A stretch of 64,000 nucleotides of DNA from Thiothrix subterranea (GCF_016772315.1 NZ_CP053482.1:2480001-2544000), one strand, 5' to 3'; positions 53,232 to 61,573 are shown, counted from the first letter of the stretch. Translations and numbers: made by a program. The notes: generated by a model not told the origin, from the sequence alone.

Positions 53232-54992
53232 ATGAATATTCGCCAACTGCTTGATGACCGCATTACCGCCGCGCTGCACACACTCGGCGCACCTGACACC
53301 GTGACCGCCATTGTGAAACCTTCCGCCCGCCCCGAATTCGGCGACTACCAAGCCAACGGCGTAATGGCAGCCGCCAAGCAGTTGAAAACCAACCCGCGAG
53401 AACTCGCCACCCGATTGCTGGAAACGCTGGATTTGTCCGATCTCGCCGACAAACTCGAAGTCGCAGGCCCCGGTTTTATCAATATCTATTTGAAAAATAA
53501 GTGGTTATCAGAAGCATTGGGAGGGCGAATGCCATTCGCCCCTACGGGGGATGGTAGGGGCGAATGGCATTCGCCCTCTTCACAAACCATCGTGGTCGAT
53601 TATTCGGGGCCGAATCTCGCCAAGGAAATGCACGTCGGGCATTTGCGCTCCACCATCATCGGTGATGCTGTTGCCCGCGTCCTCGAATTCCAGGGACACA
53701 AGGTTATTCGCCAAAACCACGTCGGCGATTGGGGAACACAGTTCGGAATGCTGATCGCGCACATGGTCAGCCTTACCGACAAAACCCGTGGGGTGAGCGA
53801 AGTCGAACCCCAACTCGCCGACCTCGAAACCTTCTACCGCGAAGCCAAACAGCGTTTCGATGCCGAAACCGACTTTGCCAACACCGCCCGCGATTACGTG
53901 GTGAAACTGCAAGCCGGTGACGCAGAATGCCATGGCTTGTGGCAGCAATTCATCGACATTTCCTTGCACCATTGCGAAGAGGTTTATGAGCGTTTGGGCG
54001 TGTCCCTGAGCCGTGCGGATGTGATGCCGGAAAGTGCCTACAACGCTGATTTAGCCAATATTGTTAGCGAGTTGCAGGTGCAAGGCTTGCTGGTGGAAAA
54101 TCAGGGCGCACAATGCGCGTTTCTCGATGAATTCAAAAACAAAGACGGCAGCATTACGCCGATCATTGTGCAGAAAACCGGCGGCGGCTATTTGTATGCG
54201 ACCACTGACCTTGCGGCATTGCGTTACCGTAGCGGGGTGCTGAACATTGACCGTGCTTTGTATTTCACCGATGCCCGCCAAGCGTTGCATTTCCAGCAAG
54301 TGTTCCTGTTGGCACGTAAAGCCGGATTTGTGCGCGAAGGCGTGGCGCTCGAACACATGCCGTTCGGCAACATGCAGGGCGAAGATGGCAAACCGTTCAA
54401 AACCCGTACTGGCGGCACGGTCAAGTTGGTGGATTTGTTGGTGGAGGCGGAAGAACGGGCGTTCACCCTCGTCACCGAAAAGAACCCGGAATTGGGTGAG
54501 GCGGAACGCCATGAGATTGCGCGTACTGTTGGCATTGGCGCGGTCAAATACGCCGACCTGTCCAAAAACCGCAACTCGGATTATATTTTTAACTGGGAAA
54601 CTATGCTGAGTTTTGAGGGCAATACTGCGCCGTATTTGCAGTATGCGTATGCGCGGATTAAGAGCATTTTCCGTCGCTCAGGTGTGGATGCGGAGGCGAT
54701 TAGCTCCTCCATTTCGCTGCATGAAATCGCTGAACGTACCTTGGCGATGAAGTTGCTGCAATTCACTGAGGCGACGGATAGCGTGGCGAAAGAGGGTTTG
54801 CCGAACCATCTTTGCACGTATTTGTATGAGTTGGCGGGTAACTTCATGAGCTTCTATGAAGCTTGCCCGATCTTGAAAGACGGTGTGGCGGAGGACGTGC
54901 GTAACAGCCGTTTGCAGTTGGCGAATTTGACGGCGCAAACCCTGCAAACTGGCTTGGGTTTGCTGGGGATTGGGGTGTTGGAGCGGATGTGA
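53232..54992 (+). CDS. argS: Arginyl-tRNA synthetase with an in-frame palindromic insert
   Basis: 586-residue class I synthetase. N-terminal tRNA D-loop-binding (Add-1) domain (1-95), catalytic HIGH-type motif in [38 protein letters not shown], the arginine-specific KMSK substitute region [20 protein letters not shown], and the anticodon domain with [20 protein letters not shown]. Residues about 97-116 ([20 protein letters not shown]) are encoded by palindromic element D and lie where E. coli ArgRS has a short surface linker before QTIVVDYS. The product should still fold. Start ATG 53232 gives the family N-terminus [11 protein letters not shown]. Confidence 0.95.
   Translation: MNIRQLLDDRITAALHTLGAPDTVTAIVKPSARPEFGDYQANGVMAAAKQLKTNPRELATRLLETLDLSDLADKLEVAGPGFINIYLKNKWLSEALGGRMPFAPTGDGRGEWHSPSSQTIVVDYSGPNLAKEMHVGHLRSTIIGDAVARVLEFQGHKVIRQNHVGDWGTQFGMLIAHMVSLTDKTRGVSEVEPQLADLETFYREAKQRFDAETDFANTARDYVVKLQAGDAECHGLWQQFIDISLHHCEEVYERLGVSLSRADVMPESAYNADLANIVSELQVQGLLVENQGAQCAFLDEFKNKDGSITPIIVQKTGGGYLYATTDLAALRYRSGVLNIDRALYFTDARQALHFQQVFLLARKAGFVREGVALEHMPFGNMQGEDGKPFKTRTGGTVKLVDLLVEAEERAFTLVTEKNPELGEAERHEIARTVGIGAVKYADLSKNRNSDYIFNWETMLSFEGNTAPYLQYAYARIKSIFRRSGVDAEAISSSISLHEIAERTLAMKLLQFTEATDSVAKEGLPNHLCTYLYELAGNFMSFYEACPILKDGVAEDVRNSRLQLANLTAQTLQTGLGLLGIGVLERM
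53521..53578. repeat. Palindromic element D, in frame inside argS
   Basis: 58-bp element with perfect 25-bp arms (53521-53545 and 53554-53578) and an 8-nt loop. Outer GAGGGCG, variable 9-mer AATGCCATT, inner CGCCCCTACGGG. The outer and inner parts are the same as in element C at 27931-27996. Confidence 0.92.
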
Positions 54993-54997
54993 GGTTA

Positions 54998-55131
54998 TCA
55001 GGCTGCCTTGTGCTGCGTGACATACTCGCGCAGCACAGCGTCCATGCGAGTTTGCCAGCCATCACCGGATGCTTTGAAAAACTCCACTACTTCCGCACTG
55101 TAACGGTTAGTTACTGGGTAGTGGGTCAGAC
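54998..55131 (-). pseudogene. 3' fragment of a BrnA-type antitoxin gene
   Basis: On the minus strand this stretch reads PVTNRYSAEVVEFFKASGDG then WQTRMDAVLREYVTQHKAA and a stop, which is the C-terminal ribbon-helix-helix end of BrnA-family antitoxins (VVE.FKA.G.GWQTRMNA.L). The 5' part of the gene and any BrnT toxin are missing; the upstream side joins the IS1 remnant. It begins 6 bp after the argS stop, on the opposite strand. Confidence 0.65.
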
Positions 55132-55405
55132 CTGAATTTTGGCATGAATATCAATCCCGAATTCCACTTTGTTGATGAGTAATCCAATTACCGTATCGAT
55201 CAGCTCATCTTTTGAAAAGGAGATGGTCTTACGCGCCAAATGCTTGACCCACGTCTTCAGATTGAGGTTTTTTCGCTCGATTTTCTGGGTATTACGCTTG
55301 CCAACTGCGTGCTGGTCAACGTTCAAGTGGCGTTCATAAGCACCCCAATCATCGGTGTAATAACGGGCAATCTCAAAGGGGTCGAGCAGTGCTTTTAAGT
55401 AACTA
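55126..55405 (-). pseudogene. C-terminal remnant of an IS1-family transposase
   Basis: The minus strand reads YLKALLDPFEIARYYTDDWG and AYERHLNVDQHAVGKRNTQK, then IERKNLNLKTWVKHLARKTI and IDTVIGLLINKVEFGID, the well-known end of IS1 InsB-like transposases (TDDW..Y, IGK.NTQ.IERKNL). About 93 codons remain; the N-terminal part is cut off near 55400, where a 25-bp repeat and IS630-like sequence start. Non-functional. Confidence 0.85.
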
Positions 55406-55418
55406 GCTAGAAGTTTTC
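55394..55418 (+). repeat. 25-bp direct repeat, copy 1 (possible IS630-type left end)
   Basis: TTTAAGTAACTAGCTAGAAG plus TTTTC. A second copy at 56947-56971 matches 21 of 25 positions in the same orientation. Both begin with a TA, the target of IS630/Tc1-type elements, so each may be the left end of such an element. Confidence 0.5.
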
Positions 55419-55464
55419 ACGCATACGACTCTGCTGATGTAAACTGGTAGCCTGTCACCCAAGA

Positions 55465-55953
55465 ATGTCCGTGTCGATGAAATTTGCTCAACCTATCCCT
55501 GAAGAAATCCGCATCACCTTGCAGGAGATGTATATGAATAACCCAACGTTCCGTTGCCGTCAACGCGCCCAAGCGATCCTGTTGAGTGTACGCGGTTTCA
55601 CACTCATTCAATTGTGGTCGATACTGGATGTGCGGCGTGATGCCATCAGTGAGTGGATAACGCGCTGGGAAGAAGGTCTAATCGGGCTTTACGACCGTCC
55701 CCGCTCTGGTTGCCCCCCGATATACACAGAAACCGAAGTAGAGTTGTTGAAAACCTTGGTGGACGAAGAACCACGCCAAATCAAGACTGCCCAAACCAAA
55801 CTGGCTGATATGACCCAGAAAGTAGCCAGTTACCTCTGGAAGCGGATGCGTAAGTCATTGAAAGATAAACGTGACCCAGTGGCTTTCAAGCGTGAGCAAG
55901 AAACTCAAGCATTCCTCCACCAGCAAGTGGCAGCAGGCAAGTTGCTTATTTAA
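55465..55953 (+). pseudogene. IS630-family transposase, N-terminal part only
   Basis: 162 residues with the helix-turn-helix module of IS630 transposases: RQRAQAILLSVRGFTLIQLW, WEEGLIGLYDRPRSGCPPIY (GL.GL.DRPRSG motif) and KRMRKSLKDKRDPVAFKREQ. The DDE domain that should begin soon after residue 160 is absent. The stop codon TAA spans the boundary with the IS982 insertion, but removal of that element would restore a stop too, so the truncation is older. It may still make a DNA-binding fragment. Confidence 0.75.
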
Positions 55954-56944
55954 CCTGAGTTCGGGATAAGGTAAGGCGCAGCCTTTCATGGGAGAATGTG
56001 AGTAACCACACACCACATTGACCCCACTAAAGGCTGCTACTGAGATGCTAACACGGTTATTCTGTGCCATTGACGATTTTTGTCAGGACTTTCATCCCGA
56101 ATGGAACAAAACGTTATTGACCCCGAAAGGCGGGCATCGTCGTCGCCACAGTGGTCTTGGCGATAGTGAAATTATGACGATTTTGGTGCATTACCACCAA
56201 GTGGGGTATCGTACTTTCAAGTGGTATTATGAGCGTCATGTCAAAGTATTTCTTAAGGGTTATTTCCCGCAACTCCCTAGTTATCAACGTTTTATTGAGT
56301 TAATGCCGCGTGTTCTTTTGCCACTAACCCTGTTTATGCAGCACCGCTGTGAAACGGGACGAGGTATTGCCTTCATAGACTCTACCCCCTTGAAAGTCTG
56401 TGAAAATTTGCGTATTCCACGTCATCACACCTTTCGCAAAGAGGCAGGGCGGGGTAAATCGTCAACAGGCTGGTTTTATGGGTTCAAACTTCATTTGGTC
56501 GTGGATGACTGCGGCAATATTTTATCGTTTGCCATTACTTCGGGTAATACCGATGACCGTAAGCCCGTTCCCACGTTGCTGAAAAAAGTGGTCGGCAAAG
56601 TCTTTGGTGATCGTGGCTACATTTCCAAGGCATTGACAGAATCGTTGGCAGAGCAAGGGGTTGAATGGATTACCTCGCTGAAGAAAAACATGAAACCCGT
56701 GGCGCGTGACACGTTCGATACACTGATGTTGCGTAAACGGAGCATCATCGAAACCATCAATGATCAGTTGAAAAATATTTCACAAATTGAGCATTCACGC
56801 CACCGTTCACTCACTAACTATATGATTAACATCATTGCTGGCTTGGTGGCATATGCCTATCAAGATAAAAAACCAGCACTGGATTTAAAAACATCAGCAC
56901 TGGTTGTGATCTAAATTGAGGGATGGCTTATCCCGAACTCAGGT
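55953..56944 (+). mobile_element. Complete IS982-family insertion sequence
   Basis: 992-bp element bounded by perfect 18-bp inverted repeats: ACCTGAGTTCGGGATAAG (55953-55970) and CTTATCCCGAACTCAGGT (56927-56944). A 6-bp direct repeat TATTTA flanks it on both sides (55947-55952 and 56945-56950), the expected target duplication. It carries one intact transposase gene, so it is probably a recent and active insertion. Confidence 0.93.
56018..56914 (+). CDS. IS982-family transposase
   Basis: 298-residue DDE transposase. N-terminal LTRLFCAIDDFCQDFHPEWN and LGDSEIMTILVHYHQVGYRT are typical of IS982. Catalytic residues: Asp in GIAFIDSTPLKVCENLRIPR, Asp in VVGKVFGDRGYISKALTESL, and Glu in KRSIIETINDQLKNISQIEH. 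All are present and the gene lies inside complete ends, so activity is likely. GTG/ATG choice near 56018 is uncertain; an in-frame ATG at 56045 (MLTRLFCAIDDF) is also plausible. Confidence 0.92.
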   Translation: MTPLKAATEMLTRLFCAIDDFCQDFHPEWNKTLLTPKGGHRRRHSGLGDSEIMTILVHYHQVGYRTFKWYYERHVKVFLKGYFPQLPSYQRFIELMPRVLLPLTLFMQHRCETGRGIAFIDSTPLKVCENLRIPRHHTFRKEAGRGKSSTGWFYGFKLHLVVDDCGNILSFAITSGNTDDRKPVPTLLKKVVGKVFGDRGYISKALTESLAEQGVEWITSLKKNMKPVARDTFDTLMLRKRSIIETINDQLKNISQIEHSRHRSLTNYMINIIAGLVAYAYQDKKPALDLKTSALVVI

Positions 56945-56946
56945 TA

Positions 56947-56971
56947 TTTAAGTAACTATCCAAAAGTTATC
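56947..56971 (+). repeat. 25-bp direct repeat, copy 2
   Basis: TTTAAGTAACTATCCAAAAG plus TTATC, matching copy 1 (55394-55418) at 21 of 25 positions in the same direction. It lies between the IS982 and IS30 elements and may be the only remnant of a second IS630-type element. Confidence 0.5.
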
Positions 56972-56977
56972 GTGGGT

Positions 56978-58093
56978 GAATTCAAGTAATAAGTGCATAA
57001 CCCACCAACTTTTCAGCCTCTATGCCGGATAGTTCTCGGAACACCTCGTAAGGTGTCTTGAACCCCAGGCACTTCCTTGGTCTGTTGTTGAGTTTATGTA
57101 CAGCCTCGACTACCTGTCGGGTTGTCACGTCTAATAGCCCCATTGCCTTGGGAAAGTATTGGCGTAACAGCCCATTGGCGTTCTCATTTTGCCCACGCTC
57201 CCACGAATGATAGGGCTTGGCGAAATACGTTTTGCACCCAAGGGCTTGGGCAACTTGCTCATGTTTGGCAAACTCTTTGCCGTTATTGAAGGTGAGCGTG
57301 TGCACCCAATCCTTGAAGCCGTCCAACAAGGTGATAATGCTGCTATTCACTGCTTCTGCGGTCTTGTTTGCCACTGGCAACGCTAGGCGTAGCTTGGATT
57401 TGCGTTCATCCAGTGTCACCAATGCGCCTTGGTGTCCCTTGCCGATCATGGTGTCGGCTTCCCAGTCACCGAGCCGTTCACGCTGATTGGCGACTTCCGG
57501 GCGTTCCTCAATGTCCACCCGGTTGGTGATGCCTTTGACGCTGCCCGTTTGACTGCCGTAACGCTGGCGGTATTGCTTCGTATGGCGGCGCAGGTTTAGG
57601 TACAGCTTGCCGTCTGCACGCTTGTCCCTGAGTACATGCTGGTAGATGGCTTCATGGCAAATAGTCGCTTTGCCTTCCGCTTTCAGTCGACCGCTGATCT
57701 GCTCAGGACTCCATTGCTGTTCCAGCAGCAACCCAATGCTGCCTGCCAATTCCGGGGTCAACTTGACCGCTTTGGGCTTGTCCGCATGGCGTTGTTGCGC
57801 TTTGGCGTGCGCTTGCTTGTGCCGATAGCCGCGTTGCCCTCGGTTGCGGGTCAGTTCACGACTGATCGTCGATTGGCTACGCACCAAGGTTAACGCGATT
57901 GTTGCCGTCGATTCCTTCATCTTGTGCCGTGTTTCGATATAATGCCTCTCCTCAGAGGTAAGGTGTGTGTAAGCCATGAAGCTCTCCCGTCAGTGGTTTT
58001 TCGGGATACTTTTTACCACATTTTGCCTCTGAACTTATGAGGAAAGCCGCATCCCGTCTCGATTAACGGGCTATGCACTTATGATACGAATTC
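56978..58093 (-). mobile_element. Complete IS30-family insertion sequence
   Basis: About 1116 bp. Imperfect 26-bp inverted ends: GAATTC..AAGTGCATAACCC on the left (56978-57003) and its counterpart on the right (58068-58093); 21 of 26 positions agree. The left end overlaps the transposase stop. Exact ends and target duplication are not certain because both outer edges read GAATTC. It interrupts IS982-type sequence on the right side. Confidence 0.8.
56982..57977 (-). CDS. IS30-family transposase with an Asp-to-Asn change at the second catalytic site
   Basis: 331-residue transposase. N-terminal helix-turn-helix: HLTSEERHYIETRHKMKEST and STISRELTRNRGQRGYRHKQ. DDE domain: first Asp in RLGDWEADTMIGKGHQGALV; the second should be Asp in the T-F-D-N-G-K-E-F block, but here the block reads LTFNNGKEFAKH with codon AAT (rc near 57282), so the Asp is Asn; the Glu is in SWERGQNENANGLLRQYFPK. 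All else is intact and full length. The single G-to-A type change probably makes the protein inactive in catalysis. Confidence 0.92.
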   Translation of the reverse strand: MAYTHLTSEERHYIETRHKMKESTATIALTLVRSQSTISRELTRNRGQRGYRHKQAHAKAQQRHADKPKAVKLTPELAGSIGLLLEQQWSPEQISGRLKAEGKATICHEAIYQHVLRDKRADGKLYLNLRRHTKQYRQRYGSQTGSVKGITNRVDIEERPEVANQRERLGDWEADTMIGKGHQGALVTLDERKSKLRLALPVANKTAEAVNSSIITLLDGFKDWVHTLTFNNGKEFAKHEQVAQALGCKTYFAKPYHSWERGQNENANGLLRQYFPKAMGLLDVTTRQVVEAVHKLNNRPRKCLGFKTPYEVFRELSGIEAEKLVGYALIT

Positions 58094-58562
58094 GCTCTGT
58101 TTAAAACGACATCTTTTCGCCTTCCAAACACATAGGCAAGCCAGCAAGAAACGGTATTTTTATGGTGTTAGGCTTCATTTCCTTGTGACAGGGAAAGGGA
58201 AACTCGTGGAGTTTTTTCTGACACTAGGTTCGGCGAACGATACCACTGCGCTGAAAATTTACCACCTGGACTTGGCTGAAGAAGTCAAAGTTATCGAGAA
58301 CAAGGCGTTTAACGACTATGGGTATGAATATTTGCTGAAAGAGGCGGACACTACCTTGTTGCCACTGCGTAAAGTCAATTCCAAACGTCCTTACTCACCT
58401 CGGCAAACTTATTGGCTGGAAGCCCAGCGCAAAGTAGTGGAAACAGCGGGAAGCCTGATTGAACGCTTGTTACCAAAACATATCCATGCCGTTACGTTTC
58501 GGGGATTTGAACTCAAAGTAGCACTCTTTGTGCTGGCGTCCAGCATTAGCTTGCTCTGCTGA
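58094..58562 (+). pseudogene. C-terminal fragment of a second IS982-family transposase
   Basis: The sequence reads THRQASKKRYFYGVRLHFLV, then GKLVEFFLTLGSANDTTALK, VIENKAFNDYGYEYLLKEAD, RKVNSKRPYSPRQTYWLEAQ and RKVVETAGSLIERLLPKHIH, ending AVTFRGFELKVALFVLASSI. This is the second half of an IS982 transposase of a subgroup different from the complete copy. The first half is gone; IS30 abuts its left side. The ATG-less upstream codons (58094-58184) belong to the same frame. A likely right end of the element (TGGCAACTTGGGT) is at 58566-58578. Confidence 0.85.
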
Positions 58563-58565
58563 GGG

Positions 58566-58578
58566 TGGCAACTTGGGT
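58566..58578 (+). repeat. Likely right terminal repeat of the IS982 fragment
   Basis: TGGCAACTTGGGT; read outward in reverse it starts ACCCAAGTTGCCA, similar in form to IS982 ends (ACC..AGTT). It touches the stop codon of the YafY-type gene. Confidence 0.5.
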
Positions 58579-59267
58579 TAATAGCACTCTGACTGCCGCA
58601 TCAGCCTGATGAAATCGCCCAACGTTTGCCCCGGCAATTCCTCAAAACTACGTTCCAGCGTATCCAGCCCGCCGATACGGTCGAGGCGGAAGGTGCGGAA
58701 ATCGTTACGCAATTCACACCACGCAGTCAGCGTCCACACATTTCCCCAGAAAAACAGCCCCAGCGGTTTGACGTCGCGCTGGCTGGATTCGTGGTCAGCC
58801 CGTTGGTAATCCAGTCGCAGGTAACGACGTTGTGCAATCGCATGGCGACAAGTGTCGAGGGTGGTTTCGAGATCTTCGCGCACCCCGAAACGCATCGCGT
58901 ACAGGCGGCTTTCTTCCAGATGACGATGCAATTCGGTGGGAATCACCGCATGAATCTTGTCGAGAACGGATTGCGCACTGCTGCCCAATTCGCTGCCGCC
59001 CCACGCTTTCAGCATTCGCGCCCCGACCACAAGGGCTTCGATTTCAGCGGCGGTAAACATCAGCGGCGGAATATCCAGCGAATAACGCAAGTGGTAGCCG
59101 ACACCCGCTTCGCCTTCCACCGGCACACCCGACAGGCTTAAATCCTGAATATCGCGGTAAATGGTGCGTTCGGAAACTTCCAATCGCTCGGCAAGTTCAC
59201 GCGCCGTGACCAAGCGCTTGTTACGCAGGATTTGCACAAGCTGGAACAAACGGTCAGCACGGCGCAT
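58578..59267 (-). CDS. YafY-type transcriptional regulator (HTH + WYL domain)
   Basis: 229-residue regulator. The winged helix at the N-terminus: RADRLFQLVQILRNKRLVTA, RELAERLEVSERTIYRDIQD. The WYL effector domain in the C-terminal half: AIAQRRYLRLDYQRADHESS and KPLGLFFWGNVWTLTAWCEL, then FRTFRLDRIGGLDTLE. The end (FIRLMRQSECY and stop) coincides with the edge of the IS982 fragment, so the last few residues may come from the insertion. It is 10 bp downstream of a VOC-protein gene on the same strand. Confidence 0.9.
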   Translation of the reverse strand: MRRADRLFQLVQILRNKRLVTARELAERLEVSERTIYRDIQDLSLSGVPVEGEAGVGYHLRYSLDIPPLMFTAAEIEALVVGARMLKAWGGSELGSSAQSVLDKIHAVIPTELHRHLEESRLYAMRFGVREDLETTLDTCRHAIAQRRYLRLDYQRADHESSQRDVKPLGLFFWGNVWTLTAWCELRNDFRTFRLDRIGGLDTLERSFEELPGQTLGDFIRLMRQSECY

Positions 59268-59277
59268 GGGGTCAGCC

Positions 59278-59655
59278 TTACGCCATCGAATGCAGGCCGA
59301 TCATATTGCCTTCGGTATCGAATACCAGTGCAATGAAACCGTGTTCGCCGATCGACATTTTTTCCTTGAAAATGCTGCCACCGTTGGCGGCGGCGCGGGC
59401 GGCTTCTACTGCGCAATCTTCACAACTGAAATACACCAGCGTACCCATACCACCCGATGGGCAGTCGGGCATTTTCACCAGTGCGCCAGTTGCACCGTAT
59501 TCCTCGGTCATGGGAAACAGCATCATGTCTATATCGGGCGTCTCCGGTTTGCGCATGGGTTCTAATGCGCCCTCAAACACGGCCTCGTAGAAGGCGGTGG
59601 CACGTGGCATGTCTTGCACGTAAATTTCAAACCAGCCGACTGGGTTTGCTTTCAT
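59278..59655 (-). CDS. VOC-family (glyoxalase-fold) protein
   Basis: 125 residues from ATG 59655 (MKANPVGWFEIYVQDMPRAT), ribosome site AAGGAG 7 bp upstream; an in-frame start at 59679 is less likely. The paired beta-alpha-beta-beta-beta units with FYEAVFEGALEPMRKPETPD and GTLVYFSCEDCAVEAARAAA, and the end FIALVFDTEGNMIGLHSMA, match the vicinal-oxygen-chelate family close to PhnB/glyoxalase-like proteins paired with YafY regulators. The product is likely a small-molecule enzyme or binding protein. Confidence 0.88.
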   Translation of the reverse strand: MKANPVGWFEIYVQDMPRATAFYEAVFEGALEPMRKPETPDIDMMLFPMTEEYGATGALVKMPDCPSGGMGTLVYFSCEDCAVEAARAAANGGSIFKEKMSIGEHGFIALVFDTEGNMIGLHSMA

Positions 59656-59743
59656 GGTATTACTCCTTTGGTGAGGCATTGTTGATTGGTTTTTGTAGTA
59701 TAGATGCCCCCTCCTGACAGCATCATGTCAGGAGACTTCCAAC

Positions 59744-59902
59744 TCAGTCTTTCATAATGAAATACATGCCAGCAGCAGCCAACCCCATCCATAAAATGAC
59801 CGCACCGATGCCCAACATTTCTGACAGTGTTCCCATAAAAATCAAGCTCAATAAAGCCAGTGCCAGTAAACCGTTGCCTAACCAGAAATTGTTACCTTTC
59901 AT
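59744..59902 (-). CDS. 52-residue two-helix membrane protein
   Basis: Short gene of 53 codons. Protein begins MKGNNFWLGNGLLALALLSL and ends AAAGMYFIMKD. Two hydrophobic segments (about 11-24 and 31-48). Ribosome site GGAG 8 bp before ATG. It starts 13 bp after the stop of the DegP-like protease gene on the same strand, so it is probably in one transcript and could be a membrane partner of it. No family recognised. Confidence 0.6.
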   Translation of the reverse strand: MKGNNFWLGNGLLALALLSLIFMGTLSEMLGIGAVILWMGLAAAGMYFIMKD

Positions 59903-59915
59903 TTGCGAACTCCGT

Positions 59916-61394
59916 CTATTGGCTGCGTTGCGCCAGCGTTTGATCCCAGCCGCTGACTTCTTTGGAGCGGTCTTTGTGAATGCTGTATTGCTCTAAAATT
60001 TCGGTGTGTTCACTGTCTGCGAGTTGGCGGTCAATCGCCACTTCGTAACCGGCATAATCTTCCAAAATCACAAACGGGTCGGTGGTGGCGCGTAAGCGTT
60101 GGTAGAATTCCTCGAAGGTGTTGAAGCGTTCACCGTTGATCTTTTCGACACTGAGTGAAGGCAGGTCATGAAACCCTAAATTGCCGGAAGCCGCCAATAC
60201 TTGGGTGACGCTGACATCATCTTTTTTCTCTTTGTCTTTGCGCTCATCGTAGTCTTCACGGGTTTGGCAGCCGTCGTAAGCTTCGGTGGCAACGAATACA
60301 AACCCGCCGTAAATGACGTAGCGCGGTTCTTTGTCATAGGTGTAAGTGTTTTCCACCGCTTTATCCAACGGTAATTTGATCTGTTGCGGTTTGCCATCGC
60401 GCACAATGTCGAGGTTGAGTGTGTCGCCAACTTGATGCAGATCGAGGTAATGCCGGAAGTTGATGGTTTTGCGTGCCGTCAGTGCGGTGGTGCCGTCATC
60501 GTCGATCTTTTTGCCGTCAATGTGGGTGATAACATCGTTTTCTTTCAAGACTTTTTCAGCGGCAGTGTTGGCACACACTTTGCTGATTAACACGCCACTT
60601 TGGTCTTCTTTCAATTGGTATTTTTGCTTTAGGCTGGGGCTGAGCAGGTTTTGTGTTTCCATGGAAAATGCGGGAAAACTGTCGTATTTGCCGTCAGCGA
60701 TGTCGGCGAGAAAGCGGTTAATCATCACGGTGGGGATGATATAACCGATGTTTTCAGCGCTTTCCCCCGATTTTTGCATGACCATGCCCGCGACTTTGCC
60801 GTTAATAATCGCCGGGCCGCCGCTGTTGCCGGGGTTGATGGCGGCATCAATTTGGATGCTTTGGTAAGACAAGCCGCTGTGTACATAGGGCATGTATTCG
60901 ATGCGTGACACAATGCCGCGTGTGGTGCTGAGTGTGTCGCCGCCAATCGGGAAGCCGTGTACCATGATTTCCTGATGAATGTCGGGCAATTCCCCCAGGG
61001 CGAGGGGTTTGCTCTTGGCAAAGAAGGTTTCGTCTTTGACTTTGAGCACGGCAATGTCCATTTCATGCGAGACGAATTCGACCTTGGCTTGGTAGCGCTT
61101 GGGCGTGCCGTCGCGTTGGATTTCAACGAAAATGTGATCAGCCACTACGTGCGCATTGGTGAGAATACGGTTATCCGCAATGATAAAGCCGGAGCCGCTG
61201 GAGGCGAAACTGTCGGCATTCCAAGGCGAGTAGCTGTTTTGTGATTTGCTGGTGACGTAAATTTTAACGATGGAATTTTCTAGCGTGTCTTGGGGGGCGA
61301 TTTCATCTGCCAAAGCAGGCAGTGAGAGCAGCAAAAATAAGCTGGTTAGCCAGTAAAAGCTGGTACGGCGGAGGGTGTTAAACAAGATTGGCAT
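59916..61394 (-). CDS. DegP/HtrA-like periplasmic serine protease
   Basis: 492-residue S1C protease. Signal peptide TSFYWLTSLFLLLSLPALAD. Catalytic triad: H82 in RILTNAHVVADH, D113 in HEMDIAVLKVK, S191 in DAAINPGNSGGPAIINGKVA. After a linker, a PDZ domain (about 265-330: DQSGVLISKVCANTAAEKVL, NDVITHIDGKKIDDDG) and a C-terminal domain of about 130 residues of the plant-DegP/PDZ-C type (YGGFVFVATEAY, LPSLSVEKINGERFNTFEEF, FVILEDYAGYEVAIDRQLAD). It is therefore closer to plant Deg-type than E. coli DegP. Function: protein quality control outside the membrane. Confidence 0.9.
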   Translation of the reverse strand: MPILFNTLRRTSFYWLTSLFLLLSLPALADEIAPQDTLENSIVKIYVTSKSQNSYSPWNADSFASSGSGFIIADNRILTNAHVVADHIFVEIQRDGTPKRYQAKVEFVSHEMDIAVLKVKDETFFAKSKPLALGELPDIHQEIMVHGFPIGGDTLSTTRGIVSRIEYMPYVHSGLSYQSIQIDAAINPGNSGGPAIINGKVAGMVMQKSGESAENIGYIIPTVMINRFLADIADGKYDSFPAFSMETQNLLSPSLKQKYQLKEDQSGVLISKVCANTAAEKVLKENDVITHIDGKKIDDDGTTALTARKTINFRHYLDLHQVGDTLNLDIVRDGKPQQIKLPLDKAVENTYTYDKEPRYVIYGGFVFVATEAYDGCQTREDYDERKDKEKKDDVSVTQVLAASGNLGFHDLPSLSVEKINGERFNTFEEFYQRLRATTDPFVILEDYAGYEVAIDRQLADSEHTEILEQYSIHKDRSKEVSGWDQTLAQRSQ

Positions 61395-61573
61395 AACAGT
61401 GACTCAAGCAGGCGAATAAATAACGCCGTATTGTAGTGTAAAATCAACACAATGGCGATTTTCCATGCATAAATAAACGATTTTGGCGTTTGCCATTATA
61501 CTTCTTGCGGGTCATTGTGCGGAGCGGAGGGATTGATTACCCTTTAGAGAATTACCCCTATTAGGATACCACG

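Noticed and set aside
53708-53920. Plus-strand ORF starting at 53729 within argS
   Set aside because: It is an alternate frame of argS; the argS frame carries all class I synthetase motifs.
58626-59141. 171-residue plus-strand ORF opposite the YafY-type regulator
   Set aside because: It is the antisense of a clear HTH-WYL protein and has no recognisable features.
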